From contig JAZKFR010000001.1 of NCBI GenBank assembly GCA_040386295.1, forward strand, positions 1 to 29,860: 29,860 nucleotides of DNA, given 5' to 3'. The translations under genes and the position numbers were made by a program. The stretch is from JAZKFR01 sp040386295 (GTDB lineage: Bacteria > Pseudomonadota > Gammaproteobacteria > Burkholderiales > Rhodocyclaceae). The stretch's first letter is position 1, and each line of letters opens with the position of its first letter. The notes under the pieces were generated by a model that saw only the letters and a program-made list of their open reading frames with translations, had not been told where the DNA came from and did not search any database. This document shows positions 16,536 through 26,073 of the stretch, piece by piece.

Positions 16536-17024
16536 ATGAGCTTGTTCGACTACGTCTTGCTGGCGATTTTGGCGCTCTCGCTATGCCTCGGTCTATGGCG
16601 TGGCGTTGTCGGGGAAATGATCGCCTTAGCCGCCTGGGTTCTCGCTTTTTTTGCCGCCAAGTTATGGGCGGCTGAGTTCGCAAGCAGTTTGCTACACAGC
16701 ATTGGCGACCCCGCTTTACGCATCGTCGCCAGCTGGGTGATCATTTTTATTGTCGTTTTAATGCTCATGGCATTGCTCAGGCTGGCTCTGCGCGGCGTCC
16801 TGCAAGCGCTTGGCTTAAGCTTGCTTGATCGTTTGCTCGGCGCCTTATTCGGCTTGGCGCGCGGCTTGCTGATCGTGTTGCTGCTGATCGCCGTCGGCGG
16901 CATGAGTAAATTGCACGAAAGCGCCTGGTGGCGTGCGGCGCAACTGACGGCGCCGCTTGAAACAGCAGTGCTGGCGAGTAAGCCCTGGTTGCCGACAGAA
17001 GTCGCCAAACGGATTCGTTTCTAA
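16536..17024 (+). CDS. cvpA: CvpA family membrane protein
   Basis: CvpA (colicin V production) proteins are small inner-membrane proteins nearly always encoded before purF; their exact function is unsettled. 162 aa with four hydrophobic segments at about 5-20, 27-45, 63-84 and 98-120. The family N-terminus MSLFDYVLLAILALSLCLG is followed by WRGVVGEMIALAAWVLAF and, later, DRLLGALFGLARG. No strong ribosome site precedes the ATG. A six-base-pair hairpin (16493-16508) lies upstream. purF starts about 80 bp downstream on the same strand. Confidence 0.93.
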   Translation: MSLFDYVLLAILALSLCLGLWRGVVGEMIALAAWVLAFFAAKLWAAEFASSLLHSIGDPALRIVASWVIIFIVVLMLMALLRLALRGVLQALGLSLLDRLLGALFGLARGLLIVLLLIAVGGMSKLHESAWWRAAQLTAPLETAVLASKPWLPTEVAKRIRF

Positions 17025-17104
17025 ACACACAGGGGCGTCGTCTCGCAGCTTGGGGGACGATGAATTTGAACCGGGCAGTCTTGCCTAATTTTTAGGAAAA
17101 AATG

Positions 17105-18613
<1,509 letters not shown>

Positions 18614-18781
18614 TCGATACGCGGTGCAGCAAAGCAGGGCGAGCCTATCCGCTCTGCGCGCGCGCATTTCAACGCGCAGTTCTCAATTTTTCTCGCATTA
18701 AAATCGACCTTGGTTTGCGCCAGGAAGACTCGCTACAGGCTGTGCCGCTCAGGCAAACTAAAAAACGCATAAGGAACGCTC

Positions 18782-19966
18782 ATGAAAACGCCGCCCCCGC
18801 CCTATAGCCTTGACACTTTAGCTGTACGCGCAGGCGGGCAGCGTAGTCAATTCAACGAGCATTCAGAAGCGCTATACCTCACTTCCAGCTTTGTTTTTAC
18901 CAGCGCAGCGCAAGCGGCGGCGCGCTTCTCGGGCGAAGAGCCAGGCAACGTTTATGCGCGCTTTACCAACCCTACGGTCAGCGTTTTTGAACAACGTCTA
19001 GCCGCGCTAGAGGGCGCCGAAGCCTGCGTCGCAACGGCGTCCGGCATGTCAGCGATTCTTTCTCTGGTCATGGCCTTATGCAGCGCGGGCGATCATATCG
19101 TCGCCTCCACTGCCTTATTTGGCGCAACGCAACAGCTGCTCGGCAACATCATGGCGCGTTTTGGCGTGCGCACTACTTTCGTTGCGCAAACCGACGTGAG
19201 CGCCTGGGAAGCCGCCTGCGAAGCCAAAACCAAGCTTTTTTTCCTCGAAACGCCGTCCAACCCGCTGACCGAGATCGCCGACATGCGCGCCCTCGCTACG
19301 CTGGCACACAGCAAAGGCGCGCTCCTCGTTGTCGACAACTGCTTCTGCACCCCGATTTTGCAGCGTCCGCTTGAATTAGGCGCCGACTTGGTCGTGCACT
19401 CCGCAACCAAATACCTAGACGGCCAAGGCCGTGTACTCGGCGGCGCCGTCGTCGGGGCTCAAACGCTGACCGACGAAGTGCTGAAATTCCTCCGCACAGC
19501 AGGCCCTACGCTCTCCGCTTTTAACGCTTGGGTTCTGCTCAAAGGTATGGAAACACTGAAAATTCGCATGCAGGCTCAAGCGGCCAGCGCACTCGAACTA
19601 GCCCTCTGGTTAGAAGCGCACCCGAAAATCGCTCGTGTTTTTTACCCAGGCCTGGCCTCGCATCCGCAATACGCACTGGCACAAACGCAGCAAAGCAGCG
19701 GGGGTGCCATCGTCTCTTTTGAGGTCAAAGGCGGACGCCAAGAAGCCTGGCAAGTCGTCGACCACTGCCGCCTCCTGTCGATTACCGCCAATCTAGGCGA
19801 CACCAAAACCACGCTGACACACCCCGCATCGACGACGCATGCCCGCATCAGCCCGGAACAAAGAGCCGCTGCCGGCATTGAAGAGTCGCTGCTGCGCGTC
19901 GCCGTGGGCCTAGAGGCCGTGATCGATTTGCAAAACGACTTGGATTGCGGTCTAGCGCGAATTTAG
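18782..19966 (+). CDS. metZ: O-succinylhomoserine sulfhydrylase (MetZ)
   Basis: PLP enzyme of the Cys/Met metabolism family that makes homocysteine directly from O-succinylhomoserine and sulfide. 394 aa. Motifs: LAVRAGGQRSQFNEHSEALYLTSSF (start 13), VYARFTNPTV (57-66), ATASGMSAI (84-92), ETPSNPLTEI (156-165), VVDNCFCTP (183-191), the PLP lysine K210 in VVHSATKYLDGQGRVLGG, NLGDTKTTLTHPASTTH and LLRVAVGLE. The subgroup call rests on overall pattern and on its position after purF in Burkholderiales; cystathionine gamma-synthase is the nearest alternative. The ribosome site AAGGAACG precedes the ATG. Confidence 0.93.
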   Translation: MKTPPPPYSLDTLAVRAGGQRSQFNEHSEALYLTSSFVFTSAAQAAARFSGEEPGNVYARFTNPTVSVFEQRLAALEGAEACVATASGMSAILSLVMALCSAGDHIVASTALFGATQQLLGNIMARFGVRTTFVAQTDVSAWEAACEAKTKLFFLETPSNPLTEIADMRALATLAHSKGALLVVDNCFCTPILQRPLELGADLVVHSATKYLDGQGRVLGGAVVGAQTLTDEVLKFLRTAGPTLSAFNAWVLLKGMETLKIRMQAQAASALELALWLEAHPKIARVFYPGLASHPQYALAQTQQSSGGAIVSFEVKGGRQEAWQVVDHCRLLSITANLGDTKTTLTHPASTTHARISPEQRAAAGIEESLLRVAVGLEAVIDLQNDLDCGLARI

Positions 19967-19968
19967 GC

Positions 19969-20031
19969 GAATCGGTCTGCTTTGAATCGGTCTGCTTTAT
20001 CAGCCCGCTGCATCAGCCCGCTGCATCAGCC
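19969..20031 (+). repeat. Two adjacent short tandem repeats after metZ
   Basis: GAATCGGTCTGCTTT occurs twice (19969-19998) and is followed directly by ATCAGCCCGCTGC twice plus a partial third copy (19999-20031). The array lies in the 133-bp gap between the convergent metZ and M48 genes. Confidence 0.8.
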
Positions 20032-20099
20032 TAATTCCCATGCACAAAATGCGCATTCAGGCTGGCGCTCGGCTGCGTTGTTCACTTCGCCTGCCTCGC

Positions 20100-22085
20100 T
20101 CACCCGTACAGCACAGAAAAATCCATCGTCGTTAAGACTTGTGGGGGAAGTGGGCAATCCAGCGCCGCGCAGATCGCGCGTAGTAAATTTTGACTAGGCT
20201 GCGCCAGCACACCGTCGCGCGTCGCGCAGTGCACAAAGCTTTTAATCAAACGGGGTTTTTCAAGCGGTGCCAAGGCGTTGAGCTTGCCTAAGGCGGTTTG
20301 GATTGAATCTACGTTGAACGAGCGCATTCGCCCCGTATAGGCAGCAATGTTGAGCGTTCGGGCAGCGTCTCGTATGGCCTGGGTGCGCGCTTGCATTAGC
20401 GCTTGCTCTGTATTCACCTTTACGCGCACAGCGCTGCACGCGAGCAGTGAAAACACAGTATCGATTTCTGCTAGCAACGGGTCGCAGCGTTGATATTGGA
20501 TCGTAGCTGCACTGCGTGCGTTGTACTTGAGCCTTTGCGTCAAAATGGTATGCAGGACAAACTCCTCAAGCACGACTTTGCCATCGGCCATGATCAATTC
20601 TTGCGCTTTTTCTAGTAACCGCTGCTGCACCTCGCGCGCTAGGCTACGCAGGCTCGGCGTCAACAAATCCAACAAAGGCACACGTAGATTTGGCGGCAGT
20701 TGCGCCAAGCGCAGAAATAAACCTTCAGTTTGTATGCTGAACGCCTCGTTGCCGAGTAATGCGCGTTGTTGCGCCCGGGTTGTTGGCTCAGCCGATAACA
20801 ACAAGGCGTACACCAGCGCCAGCGCGCCGTCCGTTTGATGCGCAGCCTGACTCAATTCTAGCCAAACGGCGTCAGCGTCGACCTGGGGCAATGACGGGCG
20901 TACAGAGTGCTCTGAGTTAGGCGCGCCGTCGGCCGTTGCCGCAGCGCGCGCGCTCAAAGTGGTCGCGTCTCTTTCGTTTATTTCGCCCGAGCTGTTTGCG
21001 CGGCTCTGGCTGTCGTCTTGCTGTACTTGCGCGTCGTTTTCTATGCGCGTGGGCGTCAGCATGTCCTGCCTCCGCCCGTAGATCCGCTTGATACGCTCGC
21101 TCAACGGCGGATGGGTCGCGAACCAGCCGCGAGCAAACTGCTGGCGCACCGCACCTAAAAACAAATGCGACAAGCTTGCTGCATGCAAGCTTTTGATTTC
21201 AGAACCTAACTCTTGTTGTGGCTGTAGGCGATGCCAGCCCCCTATTTTGCGCAATGCTTGACCTATGCCGTCACGGTTTCGGGTATAGCGAACTGCGCTA
21301 GCATCGGCGAGAAACTCGCGTTGCTGCGCCACGCAAGCGCAGATCAAGCGAGCAAACAGTGCGCCTATATGGCCAATAATCCATAAAGCAGAGCCTAGAA
21401 CAAAGAGCAGGCCAGCCACCTCAATACGGCGCACACTACTGACGCCAGAAGTGGAGCCGGGGAGAAGTTCTTCGCCACAATCCGCTAAAACGCGCAGGCC
21501 GTAGACGGCGGCCAACAATTGGATGTTGAGGCGCATATCACCGTGCAAGATATGGCTGAACTCGTGCCCTACAACGCCCTGTAATTCGTCGCGCGAGAGA
21601 TGTTCAAGCGCACCTCGGGTGAGGGCGATGATGGCTTGATTGGGGCTGTATCCTGCCGCAAACGCGTTAATTTGTCCTTCTTCAAGCAGCACGTAAACAT
21701 TGGGTACCGCAATGCCCGAAGCCAAGGCCATTTCTTCGACCACATTGAGTAAGCGCCGTTGTGCTGGATCGCTTGTACTGGGCGGGACGCGCGTTCCGCC
21801 CGCCATGCGCGCGACGGCATCACCGCCCTCGCGCAAACGCCATATTTGCAGCAAAGCGGCACCGCCAATCAAAGCCACAACGCACAAAGTGGTCGGCCAA
21901 AAACAGCGCTTTAATACGCTTAAATTGTCCAGACCGGTATGCCATAGGAGGTAATCACTGGCTTGGTAAAGCGCCACAAGCACCGCATTCACAGCAAGCA
22001 CAATGAGCACAACGGACAACAAGAACAACCACAACAGATAGCGTGACTGTCGGCGTGCACGCTCTTGCTCAGCAAAAAAGTTCAT
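20100..22085 (-). CDS. M48 family zinc metalloprotease, HtpX-like, with long C-terminal extension
   Basis: Membrane protease of the HtpX/Ste24 family, normally involved in membrane-protein quality control. 661 aa, about twice the length of HtpX. Membrane segments lie at about 17-40 and 64-82, with further hydrophobic stretches near 184-200 and 226-250. The zinc site is complete: HEFSH at 174-178 in LQGVVGHEFSHILHGDM, and the third ligand Glu258 in QREFLADASAVRYTR. The substrate-groove-like stretch QINAFAAGYSPNQAIIALTRG precedes it. The THPPLSERIKRI motif follows near 320-335. The remaining 320 residues are a soluble, Ala/Leu/Gln-rich region that I cannot assign. The start has GAGG upstream (CGGAGGACGAAG before ATG). 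lemA lies 222 bp upstream on the same strand, a common pairing. I avoid the name htpX because of the architecture. Confidence 0.88.
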   Translation of the reverse strand: MNFFAEQERARRQSRYLLWLFLLSVVLIVLAVNAVLVALYQASDYLLWHTGLDNLSVLKRCFWPTTLCVVALIGGAALLQIWRLREGGDAVARMAGGTRVPPSTSDPAQRRLLNVVEEMALASGIAVPNVYVLLEEGQINAFAAGYSPNQAIIALTRGALEHLSRDELQGVVGHEFSHILHGDMRLNIQLLAAVYGLRVLADCGEELLPGSTSGVSSVRRIEVAGLLFVLGSALWIIGHIGALFARLICACVAQQREFLADASAVRYTRNRDGIGQALRKIGGWHRLQPQQELGSEIKSLHAASLSHLFLGAVRQQFARGWFATHPPLSERIKRIYGRRQDMLTPTRIENDAQVQQDDSQSRANSSGEINERDATTLSARAAATADGAPNSEHSVRPSLPQVDADAVWLELSQAAHQTDGALALVYALLLSAEPTTRAQQRALLGNEAFSIQTEGLFLRLAQLPPNLRVPLLDLLTPSLRSLAREVQQRLLEKAQELIMADGKVVLEEFVLHTILTQRLKYNARSAATIQYQRCDPLLAEIDTVFSLLACSAVRVKVNTEQALMQARTQAIRDAARTLNIAAYTGRMRSFNVDSIQTALGKLNALAPLEKPRLIKSFVHCATRDGVLAQPSQNLLRAICAALDCPLPPQVLTTMDFSVLYG

Positions 22086-22260
22086 CTTCGTCCTCCGCGT
22101 CCAGGCATCAAGTAGCGCATATTTTCGACGGATATGTGATTGATTTTATTTGCGCTTAATCCCGTTTTAAGCATCAGCCTTAGGCTCCCCAGGGCAGGAC
22201 AATAGGGCAATCCAACGACGCAGCGATATAGCACTTCGCCAGCAATGCGTTTGCACGGGA

Positions 22261-22295
22261 CAAAGCAAAGCGGCGTGACGCAGCACGCCGCTTTG
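22261..22295 (-). terminator. Terminator-like hairpin between lemA and the M48 gene
   Basis: A perfect 12-bp stem, CAAAGCGGCGTG (22266-22277) with CACGCCGCTTTG (22284-22295), and a 6-nt loop lie 12 bp after the lemA stop. On the minus strand it is followed by CTTTG. It may attenuate rather than stop transcription into the protease gene. Confidence 0.6.
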
Positions 22296-22307
22296 CCTAC
22301 GCGAAAA

Positions 22308-22901
22308 CTAGAACTTCACCGAGACAGTTTGACGTTCTTCTGCGCTTTCCGTGGCCTGAAGTAATTCGCCATGACGAAAGCAATAAGCGCTGGCCAGAAA
22401 ATTGGCGGGAAAGGCTTCAATAGCGCTGTGATAGAGCATCACATTGTCGTTATAAGCTTGACGTGCAAAGGCAATGCGGTTCTCGGTGCTGGTGAGTTCT
22501 TCCGATAACTGCATCATGTTTTGATTGGCTTTGAGGTCTGGGTAAGCTTCCGCCAAGGCAAAAAACTGTCCGAGAGAATGATTCAACGCGCCTTCCGCCA
22601 CGGCAAATTGCTGTATGGCCTGCTCGTCGCTTGGATTCGCAGCAGCGCGCTGACTGGCAAGCGCTGCACTGTTACGCGCCGCGATCACCGCCGTCAAACT
22701 CTCGCGTTCATGCTGCATATAGTGCTTAGCTGTCTCGACCAAATTGGGGATCAAGTCGTAGCGCCGTTTGAGCTGAACATCAATTTGCGCGAAACTGTTT
22801 TTGTATTGATTACGTAGTGAAACCAGCCGGTTATAAAGCACGATTGCCCAAACAATAGGCGCTATCAAAACCAACAGAAAACAGATCCAGCCCGTACTCA
22901 T
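22308..22901 (-). CDS. lemA: LemA family protein
   Basis: LemA proteins are small membrane-anchored helical proteins of uncertain function, often next to M48 proteases as here. I chose the ATG at 22901, giving 197 aa, because AAGGAG lies just before it and homology starts there; the frame continues 54 codons further upstream without sense. The N-terminal anchor is at 4-24 (GWICFLLVLIAPIVWAIVLY). Family motifs follow: YNRLVSLRNQYKNSFAQIDV, LKRRYDLIPNLVETAKHYM, ERESLTAVIAARN, LGQFFALAEAYPDLKAN, LSEELTSTENRIAFARQAYND and FPANFLASAY. All are intact. Confidence 0.95.
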   Translation of the reverse strand: MSTGWICFLLVLIAPIVWAIVLYNRLVSLRNQYKNSFAQIDVQLKRRYDLIPNLVETAKHYMQHERESLTAVIAARNSAALASQRAAANPSDEQAIQQFAVAEGALNHSLGQFFALAEAYPDLKANQNMMQLSEELTSTENRIAFARQAYNDNVMLYHSAIEAFPANFLASAYCFRHGELLQATESAEERQTVSVKF

Positions 22902-23175
22902 AGCGACTCCTTGGATGAATAAAAACATCGGCGAATGGGTCTTGCGCTTGTTGGCGCGCCGCAGCACCTGCCTGCGTAATATAAGGGGGATTTTAGGGAC
23001 TGTGGGCAAGTGTTTGGTGCCTTGTCTGGTCTCATGGTTAAATCCATCGTCGAGGCTCCCCACAACAACATAGTTGGAGTTTATTTTGAGAATTTCTGCA
23101 CTAAATACCCATTACTCTCCGAGCCCGTCAGCGGACGTTGCTCCAACAGAAACCAAACCTGGCGAGGACGCCAAC

Positions 23176-23610
23176 ATGCAGCTCAAACCTATTCATTTTG
23201 AATCTTTACCCGCCAATTTCAGCTTCCCTAACGACTACCTTACTTTTCTGCAAACGCAGCCTCTGCCTGAGCTTAGCCCATGGTCCTTTCTGCTCACAGA
23301 GCAACAGCCGGGAGCGCGAGAGGAGATTGCGCAGACGTATTACGATGCTTTGCGCGAGAGATGCCCTGAACGGCATCTTGTGCCTTTCGCCATCGCCCAA
23401 GAAACAAGCGGTGTCTACAACGATGGTTTTGTTGTCGTCGCTTGTTTTGACGCCAAGGCAGAAGAGCCCGTGGTTTTTATCTACGATTACGCGGCAGAGG
23501 CTGAGCAAACGCTGGCACAGCCGGAGCATCAGAGCTTCTCAGCGTGGTTAGAAGCAGCGCAGGCAGAATCCACAGCGTATCAATCACACGCTTCTCAAGC
23601 GGCCAGTTAG
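23176..23610 (+). CDS. SMI1/KNR4 (SUKH)-like protein, possible immunity protein
   Basis: 144 aa from the ATG at 23176, which has GAGGA seven bases upstream; the frame extends to a TTG at 23074 with no good ribosome site. The pattern is that of the SUKH fold: FPNDYLTFL (17-25), HLVPFAIAQETSG (67-79), GFVVVACFD (84-92), PVVFIYDY (98-105), and the closing SFSAWLEAA (120-128). SUKH proteins are widespread immunity proteins against nuclease toxins but also occur alone as housekeeping regulators. The 347-aa toxin-like gene lies 276 bp downstream on the same strand, so an immunity role is plausible although the order is the reverse of the usual toxin-then-immunity layout. It is divergent from lemA. 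Family call moderate, role inferred. Confidence 0.6.
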   Translation: MQLKPIHFESLPANFSFPNDYLTFLQTQPLPELSPWSFLLTEQQPGAREEIAQTYYDALRERCPERHLVPFAIAQETSGVYNDGFVVVACFDAKAEEPVVFIYDYAAEAEQTLAQPEHQSFSAWLEAAQAESTAYQSHASQAAS

Positions 23611-23820
23611 CCAGCGCGCAACAACACTCAAAAAAAACTCAGGCCGCGCGCTCGTCAGCAGCGTAATGGCGGCCAATTGCCTTACTTAGGGTTTGCGCGC
23701 TACGCGCCAAACTGAGCTGCTTCGCCCACGCTGTAGACAGGCTAAAAATAGTTTAACCCTCGCTGCTTTGCATTTCCCTCACAGCAAAATTGAACTCCTA
23801 CCGTGTTCTTGCCACTAATT

Positions 23821-23844
23821 AGATAAGGGCGTCATTCCTTATCT
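23821..23844 (+). promoter_or_regulatory. Inverted repeat upstream of the toxin-like gene
   Basis: AGATAAGG (23821-23828) and CCTTATCT (23837-23844) are perfect inverted repeats with an 8-bp spacer, 42 bp before the start at 23887. No T-run follows. It could be an operator or a terminator for the SUKH-like gene. Confidence 0.45.
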
Positions 23845-23886
23845 TGTATGCCCGATCGAGCAGTTTGTTCATAACAGACGAGCCTG

Positions 23887-24930
23887 ATGATCATGGGAAA
23901 CATAGAAAACATTCGCCTCCCCCGTAGCTACCTAGAGGCTGCTCAAGTGGTCACTCAGAAGCAGCCGCTTGAGCCTGCTGACAGCTTGGCGCAACTCGTC
24001 AAAGAAAATCGCCACGATGATTTTCAAGAGGCATTCGCACAAGCGACTCAAGATGCTGAGTTGCCTAGAAATAGCTTGATCTCGCTGCTTAATCTTTGCT
24101 ACGAAGCAAGCTTTGTTTGTGATGAGATTAAATTGGCCTTGGCATGCAAAATTTTAAGCTCGGCGCAGTGCGCGCCTGAGCAAGATGAATTTGCGTTCAT
24201 TCAAACCCATCTTGGCAAAATTTCTCAGGACGCAGCGTTGATGCAATTGCTCGCGGACGCTGGCTATAAGGCATTGCCCGCAGGGAAGACAGTATCCCCT
24301 GCGCTCAGCTACGCGGCGATTGCCAAAGCGCACATTGATTTGGCAGCGAGCGTCATATGCCTTGCTCCAACGCCTGCTAGCACGGCGCCGCCTATCGCCA
24401 ACGCCAATCCTTTAAGCACAAAGAAGACGACGACGCAGCACAGCACTGCTTCTGAGATTCCGAGCAAAATCGAAGCGGAATGGATTGATTCGTCGACAAT
24501 CAGGTTTTCACAATCGACAGTGAGTGCTACAAAAATCAGAAGGACTGCTACTTACTCACTTGCGGCTATTGAGGCCAGCATGCGCACAAAGGGTTTTGAT
24601 AAAAAGTGCTGCATCGATGTGGTTCGCATGCCGGACGGCAATTTAACCAGCATGGATAACACACGTTTGTTAGCGGCAAAAAGGACCAAAGTTCCAGTGT
24701 ATGCCTCGGTGCATGAATTTAATGAGCGCATCCCGCAGCAACAATGCCTGCAACGTTACTTCTTTGATGCAACAACAGGGCTTCCCTCTGCTACTTGGGG
24801 CGAGGCGATGCACGCGCGTCTTGGCCAGCAAAATTGGGCGAATTGCAGCAGAGGAAAGTTTACCGTCCCACAACAGAAAAAAGCGTTGTTATTTGGCACA
24901 AAAGCACACCCTCAGGTCACTGGAGGCTGA
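23887..24930 (+). CDS. Putative toxin/effector with ParB-like C-terminal domain
   Basis: 347 aa; ATG at 23887 (MIMGN) with a second ATG at 23893, neither with a strong ribosome site. Residues 1-155 are soluble and helical, with no signal peptide. Residues about 160-195 are a Pro/Ala/Thr/Ser-rich linker. Residues about 198-310 contain IRFSQSTVS (205-213), a helix with SLAAIEASMRTKGF (224-237), IDVVRMPDGNLTSMDNTRLL (243-262), VPVYASVHEFNERIP (269-283), and ATWGEAMHARLGQQ (302-315). This series matches, from memory, the ParB/sulfiredoxin-fold domains at the C-termini of bacterial polymorphic toxins and effectors. Domain-linker-domain layout supports this. Composition is AT-richer than the core genes. 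No secretion marker is visible. A nuclease or other nucleotide-directed activity is inference only. Confidence 0.6.
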   Translation: MIMGNIENIRLPRSYLEAAQVVTQKQPLEPADSLAQLVKENRHDDFQEAFAQATQDAELPRNSLISLLNLCYEASFVCDEIKLALACKILSSAQCAPEQDEFAFIQTHLGKISQDAALMQLLADAGYKALPAGKTVSPALSYAAIAKAHIDLAASVICLAPTPASTAPPIANANPLSTKKTTTQHSTASEIPSKIEAEWIDSSTIRFSQSTVSATKIRRTATYSLAAIEASMRTKGFDKKCCIDVVRMPDGNLTSMDNTRLLAAKRTKVPVYASVHEFNERIPQQQCLQRYFFDATTGLPSATWGEAMHARLGQQNWANCSRGKFTVPQQKKALLFGTKAHPQVTGG

Positions 24931-25294
24931 TTTCACCTGTGTTCTGCTCGGTTTAGCCAAGCTCGGCATGCTGCTTACAGCATCTGCGCCTTAATTTGCG
25001 CTTTCCAATAAAAAACACATTTTAATCAGTAAGATATAAATCTTATGTGACGCAACTCCAGGTAAATTTGCTGAGAACAAACGCCTTAACGCAGGATTTA
25101 CTTTCAAAATATCATCTAGCTCTATGTTTTTCTGTTGACTATAGTTTTAAGCTCGATATAGGATGGCAGCGAATTCGCAAGTTAATCAGCGAATTACAGG
25201 GTGGTCTTCAAAATGAACTCAAGACTTCCTTGTCTGTGCCGTTATCAGCTATAGCAGCGCCCAACGAGGGTGCTTGCACGATGGAGGTGCGTCA
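24931..25294. other. AT-rich intergenic stretch before the diguanylate cyclase gene
   Basis: Mostly non-coding. It holds a small inverted repeat TAAGAT-ATAA-ATCTTA (25030-25045) immediately before a GTG at 25047 that opens a weak candidate reading frame (listed separately). No clear terminator for the toxin-like gene is seen. Confidence 0.5.
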
Positions 25295-25298
25295 ATGA
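25047..25298 (+). CDS. Doubtful small ORF (83 aa) coupled to the diguanylate cyclase start
   Basis: The frame runs from GTG at 25047 to TGA at 25296-25298 and overlaps the next ATG as ATGA, a layout typical of translational coupling. There is no ribosome site before the GTG and no recognisable family. The composition (FKLDIGWQRIRKLISELQGG) could fit a helical protein. It is the only frame that might serve as a cognate partner downstream of the toxin-like gene. Equally it may be chance. Confidence 0.2.
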   Translation: MTQLQVNLLRTNALTQDLLSKYHLALCFSVDYSFKLDIGWQRIRKLISELQGGLQNELKTSLSVPLSAIAAPNEGACTMEVRQ

Positions 25299-26038
25299 AT
25301 CATGATCGATTGTCCCCGGTTCACCACTCGAATCGTAGTGCTTCGCGTCGTCTGCATCGACGGCTAACGGCGGCTACATTGACGATCCCGGGCACTTGTA
25401 CGGCAGACGAAGCTTTCGCCACGCAGGCGCCGCAGATGCTGCTGCCGCTGGCCGAAGTCTCGGTCCATAAAGCCGGTATGCTCGAGCTAATGGCCGCTAA
25501 AACACGTATCGCTGAGCTGGAAAAATCTCTGGCCGATGCGCGCGCCGCTGCAACGATTGACCCCTTAACCGGCGCGCTTAATCGTCGTGGCTTCGACAAA
25601 GCGTTCCGGCGTGAGTGCTCGCGTTTTGCCCGGACACACCACAAAAGCGCAGGCCTGGCTCTGGCGCTACTCGACTTGGACGACTTTAAGCTGGTCAACG
25701 ACCGTTACGGTCACCACACCGGCGACCAAGCGCTGATCCATGTCGTACAAATCCTGCGCGCTGAAATGCGCCCCTCCGATGTAATTTCGCGTTTTGGCGG
25801 CGAAGAATTCGTTCTGCTGCTGCCCGACACGGCATTGTCCGACGCCGAAGCGGTCTTAGCGCGCTTCCAGTTGCGCTTAGCAAAAAGCCCAATCCCTCAA
25901 CGCAATATCGCGCTGACGTTTAGCGCAGGCGTCGTCCATCAGCAAACAGGTGAATCGCTAGAAGCCTCGCTACAGCGCGCTGATCAAGCCACCTACGCAG
26001 CAAAACGGGCAGGCAAAAACTGCGTCGTTACCGGCTAA
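25295..26038 (+). CDS. Diguanylate cyclase (GGDEF domain)
   Basis: Makes cyclic di-GMP from two GTP. The start is the ATG at 25295 with a GGAGGT ribosome site (25283-25288); the frame extends seven codons upstream to TTG. 247 aa, with no membrane segment. Residues 1-60 are a basic, unassigned N-terminal stretch; about 61-87 form a short helical linker (AAKTRIAELEKSLADARAA) of the kind that precedes GGDEF domains. The GGDEF domain runs from DPLTGALNRRGF (89-100) through LLDLDDFKLVNDRYGHHTGDQAL (from 125) to the active-site loop GGEEF (168-172). The inhibitory site RPSD (159-162) sits exactly five residues before GGEEF, so product inhibition is expected. No sensor domain is present. Confidence 0.93.
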   Translation: MNHDRLSPVHHSNRSASRRLHRRLTAATLTIPGTCTADEAFATQAPQMLLPLAEVSVHKAGMLELMAAKTRIAELEKSLADARAAATIDPLTGALNRRGFDKAFRRECSRFARTHHKSAGLALALLDLDDFKLVNDRYGHHTGDQALIHVVQILRAEMRPSDVISRFGGEEFVLLLPDTALSDAEAVLARFQLRLAKSPIPQRNIALTFSAGVVHQQTGESLEASLQRADQATYAAKRAGKNCVVTG

Positions 26039-26052
26039 CTTTGATCGATTAC

Positions 26053-26073
26053 GGCAAGTTGAGTCGACTTGCC
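26053..26073 (+). terminator. Weak terminator candidate after the diguanylate cyclase
   Basis: GGCAAGT (26053-26059) pairs with ACTTGCC (26067-26073), 15 bp after the stop. No T-run follows, so this is weak. Confidence 0.35.

Noticed and set aside
23074..23175. N-terminal extension of the SUKH-like protein from a TTG
   Set aside because: The ATG at 23176 has GAGGA at good spacing and the SUKH pattern starts after it.
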